A program made the position numbers and the translations under genes. A stretch of 64,000 nucleotides of DNA. It comes from Cordia subcordata (lineage: Eukaryota > Streptophyta > Magnoliopsida > Boraginales > Cordiaceae). The notes under the pieces were generated by a model. It worked only from the letters and a program-made list of their open reading frames with translations, had not been told where the DNA came from and ran no database searches. The DNA lies in the NCBI GenBank assembly GCA_028554755.1, contig JAPTOF010000003.1, forward strand, positions 27,699,501 to 27,763,500, in the 5' to 3' direction. Positions 60,254 to 64,000 of the stretch are shown here, piece after piece (the first letter of the stretch is position 1; each line of letters opens with the position of its first letter).

Positions 60254-61173
60254 CAGTGGCAAGGTTAGGACCCCAAAGTTAGTGGATGCACTCGTTTATA
60301 TATAATTTTTTACATAAACTATAAAAGTTATAATAAAAATTTATATTACAAAATCATAATAAAAATGTATTACATTAATACATATATAATACTTTAATAT
60401 AAAAAAGAGATAAATAAACACAAAATATTATAAATATTATCGGCATGATTTTCTATTTTGAAATCATTAAATGATCAACTTAGTCTTGATATTATTAAAT
60501 ACATATAACTCGTGAAACTTTATGATGTAATTAGGATCTATCACTTGAATAATTTTATATATTATTTTAGATATTTAATTACTGCATTAGATCTAGAAAA
60601 ATTTGTTTCTCAAAAATTGATTCTCTTTGAAAATTTTATTCTTCACATTTATGCCTTATTTAGCAAATAACCAATACAATTTAAATTAAGATAAAAAACA
60701 ATTCTAGTCATTTTACATAAATAAAAATGATAACCTAGCCTAGCAGGGAAAAAAAACAATAAACTATATATAAAAAGTTGCCAACTTTTAAATGATTAAA
60801 TTATATAAACTATGAGATAATATTATATCAAAGAAGTAATTGAAACATGAAAAAAATAAAAAAAATATCAATTTTTTTAAATTAAAAAAACTATGAGAAA
60901 AACTCAACACCAAACATCATGAGTCTTTGGCATTGTATCATACAGTAAATTAAGGGAAGGATACAAAATAAGTAACTTTGATAAAATTTATTGAAAAGTA
61001 AGGAACTAATTTTCTTTGAAAAAATATGTTAAACACAAAATTTGGGAAGGAGGCCATATGAGGGCTGCCAATTTGTATTTCAAAAAATCTTATATTAACT
61101 TTAATACAGTATTATTTTGAAAAAAATTTTGAGGGGGGCCCACCTCAACCATTACTGGTTCCGTCCATGCCTG
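60254..61173. mobile_element. Possible non-autonomous DNA transposon, degenerate
   Basis: Left end CAGTGGCAAGGTTAGGACC, right end reverse complement CAGGCATGGACGGAACCAG; both resemble the CAGTGGCGGAGCCAG-type ends common on plant DNA transposons (hAT or Mutator type). About 920 bases between are extremely A/T-rich with no frame. No target duplication is evident. It starts exactly where similarity between the two duplication copies stops. Confidence 0.35.
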
Positions 61174-62245
61174 CGGAGATCTGTGTGTGTCCATATGTAT
61201 ACGTGGCTGCGTGTGCATATATATGTCAATGTCCTCATTAAGTTGTATAACAGTATAGAATTTATTATGTTGCTATCAAATTTATGATATTTAGTGATTG
61301 CTAATTAGTATATTACTATAGTATTAAAAATAATTTATATAAAAAGCTAAAATTAGCCATATACTAATTAAATTATATACATTATAATAATAAAATTAAT
61401 TATACAAAATATTACTAAAACACTACCAATACTAGTGTAAAGAATATTTATATTAATAACATTAATAAAAATAATAATAATGATAATATATATATACACA
61501 CACGAATATATAATTGGGTGAACTTTTTTATTTTTTTAATTTCTTATTTTTATTTTTACATTTAGATTTTTATTTTTATTTTCTATTTTCCATCCTTTTT
61601 TCTAAGTTTTATTTTTTATCTTTCATTTTTTTTAAAAATTATTTTTATTTTAAATTTATTTTTAATATAAAATGCTAAAGATTAATGTTTGAAAGATTAT
61701 AATAATATTATTTTTAATAAGTACAATATTACGCTCATTTTATACATAATTTGTTCTTAAAAAAGGAAAAATACGTTTGAAGGGTATCTACAAATGGATA
61801 TCTCCATTACCCGTAACCTACAATTTAGGCCCCCACCACCTTTTTCCGCAAAATCTTGAAGATTCATCTCTTCTCACACACATCTCCCCACATGTTTTCC
61901 CCTCTCACACTGGATCTCCGTGCCAAGTAACTTATACTATGCAAAAAGCCACCCACCCCTAAACAACACCCCAACCACCCCCCCCCCCGGCCCCTGGGGG
62001 CGGCCCCATCTAATAATTTGATGTCAAACTCACACTTTGCCAGCAAAGTTTTACTAGTTCAAGAATAGTGATAAAAGACCACCGTCATCATCATCTATGT
62101 TTGCAGAAAGAAAAATCTAGGAAAGTTTTTTAAAGTATAGGGATTTTTCAACAGCCTGGACCAAATTGTTGACCAAAAGATTTGGTTTTGACCCCTTTTT
62201 TTTTGTGTGAGTTGAATTCATTTTCTTCTGATCTTTGTTTTGATA
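61174..62245. other. Intergenic region and RabGAP promoter
   Basis: A/T-rich to about 61780, then C-rich sequence with a run of nine or more C at about 61979-61988 and GGCCCCTGGGGGCGGCCCC nearby. The last 400 bases are the likely promoter and leader of the RabGAP gene. Confidence 0.5.
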
Positions 62246-64000
62246 ATGAAGGCCGAAGGTGGAGGCGCAGCTGCGGTGTTGAGTTCTCCTCCGCCTCTTG
62301 TTGCATTCGATCTTAAGAGGTAATACCTATCTCTCTGTGCTACTTCATTGTCTTCTCGCCACGTGCCTCCGGTTCTGTTAATCTTGATTCGTTTTTTTGC
62401 CCCATTACTTGTTGCACACTATCTGAAGATCTAGGATTAGTTTTTGGTTATTGAACTTTGTATTGTTTTGTGTTGTTTTCTTTGTGAATTTGCTTTTTTT
62501 TTTTGGATTGTTGTGAATTACTGTGTTGAGCTGTAATGTGGTTGATTAGTGAGGGATAATTAGCGATGGGTGAGTTGTTTTAGATGTTAAATTTGAGATG
62601 ATGTTTCAGTAAACAGAGGCGAGTGGTGAACAATTGTGAAACATGTGTTGATGTACCATGATTTTGTGAGACGCAATAAGAGTTTGGTTTATAATTTGGC
62701 TTGTTCGGATTGATTTTTTTTTTAAACCGCTTTTTTAACAATTTTTTAAAAAGAGTAATTTTTTTATAAGCTAAAAATTTTGGCTTTTGAAAAAAGAAAA
62801 AAGCTGCATTTGATTTTTTTTTTTCAAAGTTTCAGTTTTTTTCTGAAACCAAGAAAAATAGTCATTGCAAAAAGAATGTATTTTTTTTTGGGAAAAAGTG
62901 CTCTTTCTTTAAAAAAAGAAAAAAGCCAATCCAAACGGCCCTTAGTATTGTGTGAGTAAGTAATAGCTTGGCTAATATTTTTGGCATGTGGATTTGATAC
63001 CTAAGACCAAGACACTTGTTAAGGTTATGATGAGCAATTTGATTAATAGTTTACTTGCTTAATTTGTTTTATGCTAAGAAAGAAATGATTTTGTTTGCTT
63101 AGCTGATAAAAAGTGTAGAAAGAGATGATATCGTACTTGATTTTCACTCTTTTTTTTTTTTTTTTTGGGACAGGGATGCTTATGGGTTTGCAGTGAGACC
63201 TCAGCATGTACAAAGATACAGAGAATATGTGAATATCTACAAGGTTGTTTTTCTTTGCCTTATTCCTTCCTTGGCACTTGTTAACTCATCCAAACTATCT
63301 GTTCATGTAGTTATGTTTAAGATGGTAAAATATTCAATAAAGAAAACATATTATCTTGGAACCTTTCAGCTTCTCAGAGAAGTTAAACCATACATCTTGA
63401 CAAACCAAACAAAATCAAACCATGCTTTGATCTCACTATGTGGAGTCAGCTAAATAGTGATACTAACTTTCAATAAAGTTGATGTGATTTTCTTGGTATA
63501 ATTTGTTTTTATAGTGCTCCTGAGCAACAAACCATTGGTAAGTTATTCAGTAATCTCATATTTTCTTTTGGTGGCCTGTAATTATGCCTTAGGAAGAAGA
63601 GGAGGAGAGGTCTGATAGATGGAAGGACTTCTTGAAACGGGAAGCAGAATCTGTCCAGTTGCATGCAGATGGGCTATCTGCTGATGATAAAAGCACAAAG
63701 TTGCAAGCCAAGGCGGATAAGAAATTATCTGATAGTAATTCTGAGAATGATACTGAAATTGACAAGACAAACAATGAGAAGTCGGATGCAGATGGTTTGG
63801 GTGAAAATGCTGCGGACAAGGAAGAGGAACATCCTGTGACTGGACCAAATACCCTTAGATGTCAAACATGGACAGAGATCAGACCAACACTCCGTGCCAT
63901 TGAGGATATGATGAGTATTCGTGTAAAAAAGAAGGTTAACTTGGTGAAAGACCAGAATCACTCTCCGATGAGAAAGAATTTTCCTCCTATTGAAGACGCT
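62246..64000 (+). CDS. Rab GTPase-activating (TBC domain) protein, 5' part
   Basis: Exons 62246-62319, 63174-63243 and 63593 onward, in phase. The third exon is open to the window end, giving 184 residues so far. Starts MKAEGGGAAAVLSSPPPLVAFDLKR, then DAYGFAVRPQHVQRYREYVN, EEEEERSDRWKDFLKREAE, an acidic low-complexity stretch, and TWTEIRPTLRAIEDMMSIRVKKK. This order matches the N-terminal region of a plant Gyp1-like TBC family whose catalytic TBC domain (Arg and Gln fingers) lies further downstream, so it is outside the window. Such proteins stimulate GTP hydrolysis by Rab GTPases in vesicle traffic. Intron 1 (854 bases) carries a MITE at 62698-62941. Confidence 0.88.
62698..62941. mobile_element. 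MITE in RabGAP intron 1, about 244 bp
   Basis: Left end GGCTTGTTCGGATTGATTTT, right end reverse complement GGGCCGTTTGGATTGGCTTT. The interior is T-rich then A-rich with AGTCATTGCAAAAAGAATG, comparable to AGTTATTGCAAATTTAA in the copy at 16381. The flanking bases are TTT and TTA, so at most an imperfect 3-base target duplication. Confidence 0.65.

Larger units (their letters stand above)
53742..60255. repeat. 3.9-kb tandem segmental duplication around the MADS gene
   Basis: Copy 1 runs from 53742 (TAATAAGAGTAACTACTATG) to about 57602, copy 2 from 57603 (TAATAAGAGTAACTACTCTC) to about 60255. Matching blocks in order: 53742-54055 with 57603-57940; 54853-55290 with 57940-58370; 56740-57035 with 58605-58930; 57070-57395 with 59900-60235. 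Copy 2 has lost about 0.8 kb (most of the MADS coding region) and gained about 0.9 kb of repeat-rich sequence; copy 1 has about 1.1 kb (55.6-56.7 kb) with no counterpart. Identity is roughly 80-90 percent by eye. Confidence 0.85.

Noticed and set aside
1..64000. tRNA, rRNA and CRISPR-like structures
   Set aside because: I looked for T-loop GGTTCRA boxes in cloverleaf context and regularly spaced direct repeats. The few GGTTC matches lack acceptor and anticodon stems, and the regular repeats are ordinary tandem duplications or microsatellites.

Overview
This is nuclear DNA from a flowering plant, almost certainly a eudicot. It is AT-rich with widely spaced genes. The genes have short exons with GT-AG (one GC-AG) introns, and they encode plant-specific or plant-typical proteins: a PIP2 aquaporin, a USP-domain receptor-like cytoplasmic kinase, a clade D PP2C, a type I MADS-box protein, a WPP-domain-associated protein and an arabinogalactan-like membrane protein. 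I cannot name the species. I rebuilt exon structures by hand from splice consensus, reading-phase continuity and remembered family sequence. Every spliced model closes in frame, but none was checked against transcripts.

Layout, left to right: the 3' part of a tyrosine/tryptophan-permease-like transporter (+, 152-2188). V-ATPase subunit G (-, 3546-5224). A small AGP-like single-span membrane protein (-, 7523-7876). Mediator subunit MED7 (+, 8954-10818). A 12-exon protein disulfide isomerase-like gene of the PDIL1-3/1-4 type ending in KDEL (-, 11553-15869). A short WPP-domain-associated coiled-coil protein (-, 17325-19616). An alpha/beta hydrolase of the monoacylglycerol lipase/caffeoylshikimate esterase group (-, 20809-22145). 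A repeat-rich stretch, 22.2-26.5 kb. A two-exon 76-residue small protein gene (-, 26552-27653). An RLCK with N-terminal USP domain (+, 29274-33575). A PIP2 aquaporin (-, 35238-36439). About 8 kb with no recognisable gene. A clade D PP2C (+, 44567-48376). A solo-LTR-like element (48631-49415). Phosphatidylglycerophosphate synthase (+, 50707-53463). A type I MADS-box gene (-, 54105-54989) inside a 3.9-kb tandem duplication whose second copy carries a gutted pseudogene. Finally the 5' end of a RabGAP/TBC gene (+, from 62246, running off the window).

The genes are housekeeping or signalling genes without an evident functional cluster; neighbours are not operon-like. The structural interest lies in the repeats: a dispersed MITE family with termini resembling GGRCTCGTTTGGATTGAC, several tandem duplications with units of about 107-410 bp, the 3.9-kb MADS duplication, and a degenerate minisatellite-like motif found both in an intron and in the duplicated MADS region. 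I found no convincing wholly new system. The best leads are the uncharacterised 76-residue protein, a candidate unfolded-protein-response element in the PDI promoter, the shortened WAP protein and the decaying MADS tandem copy.
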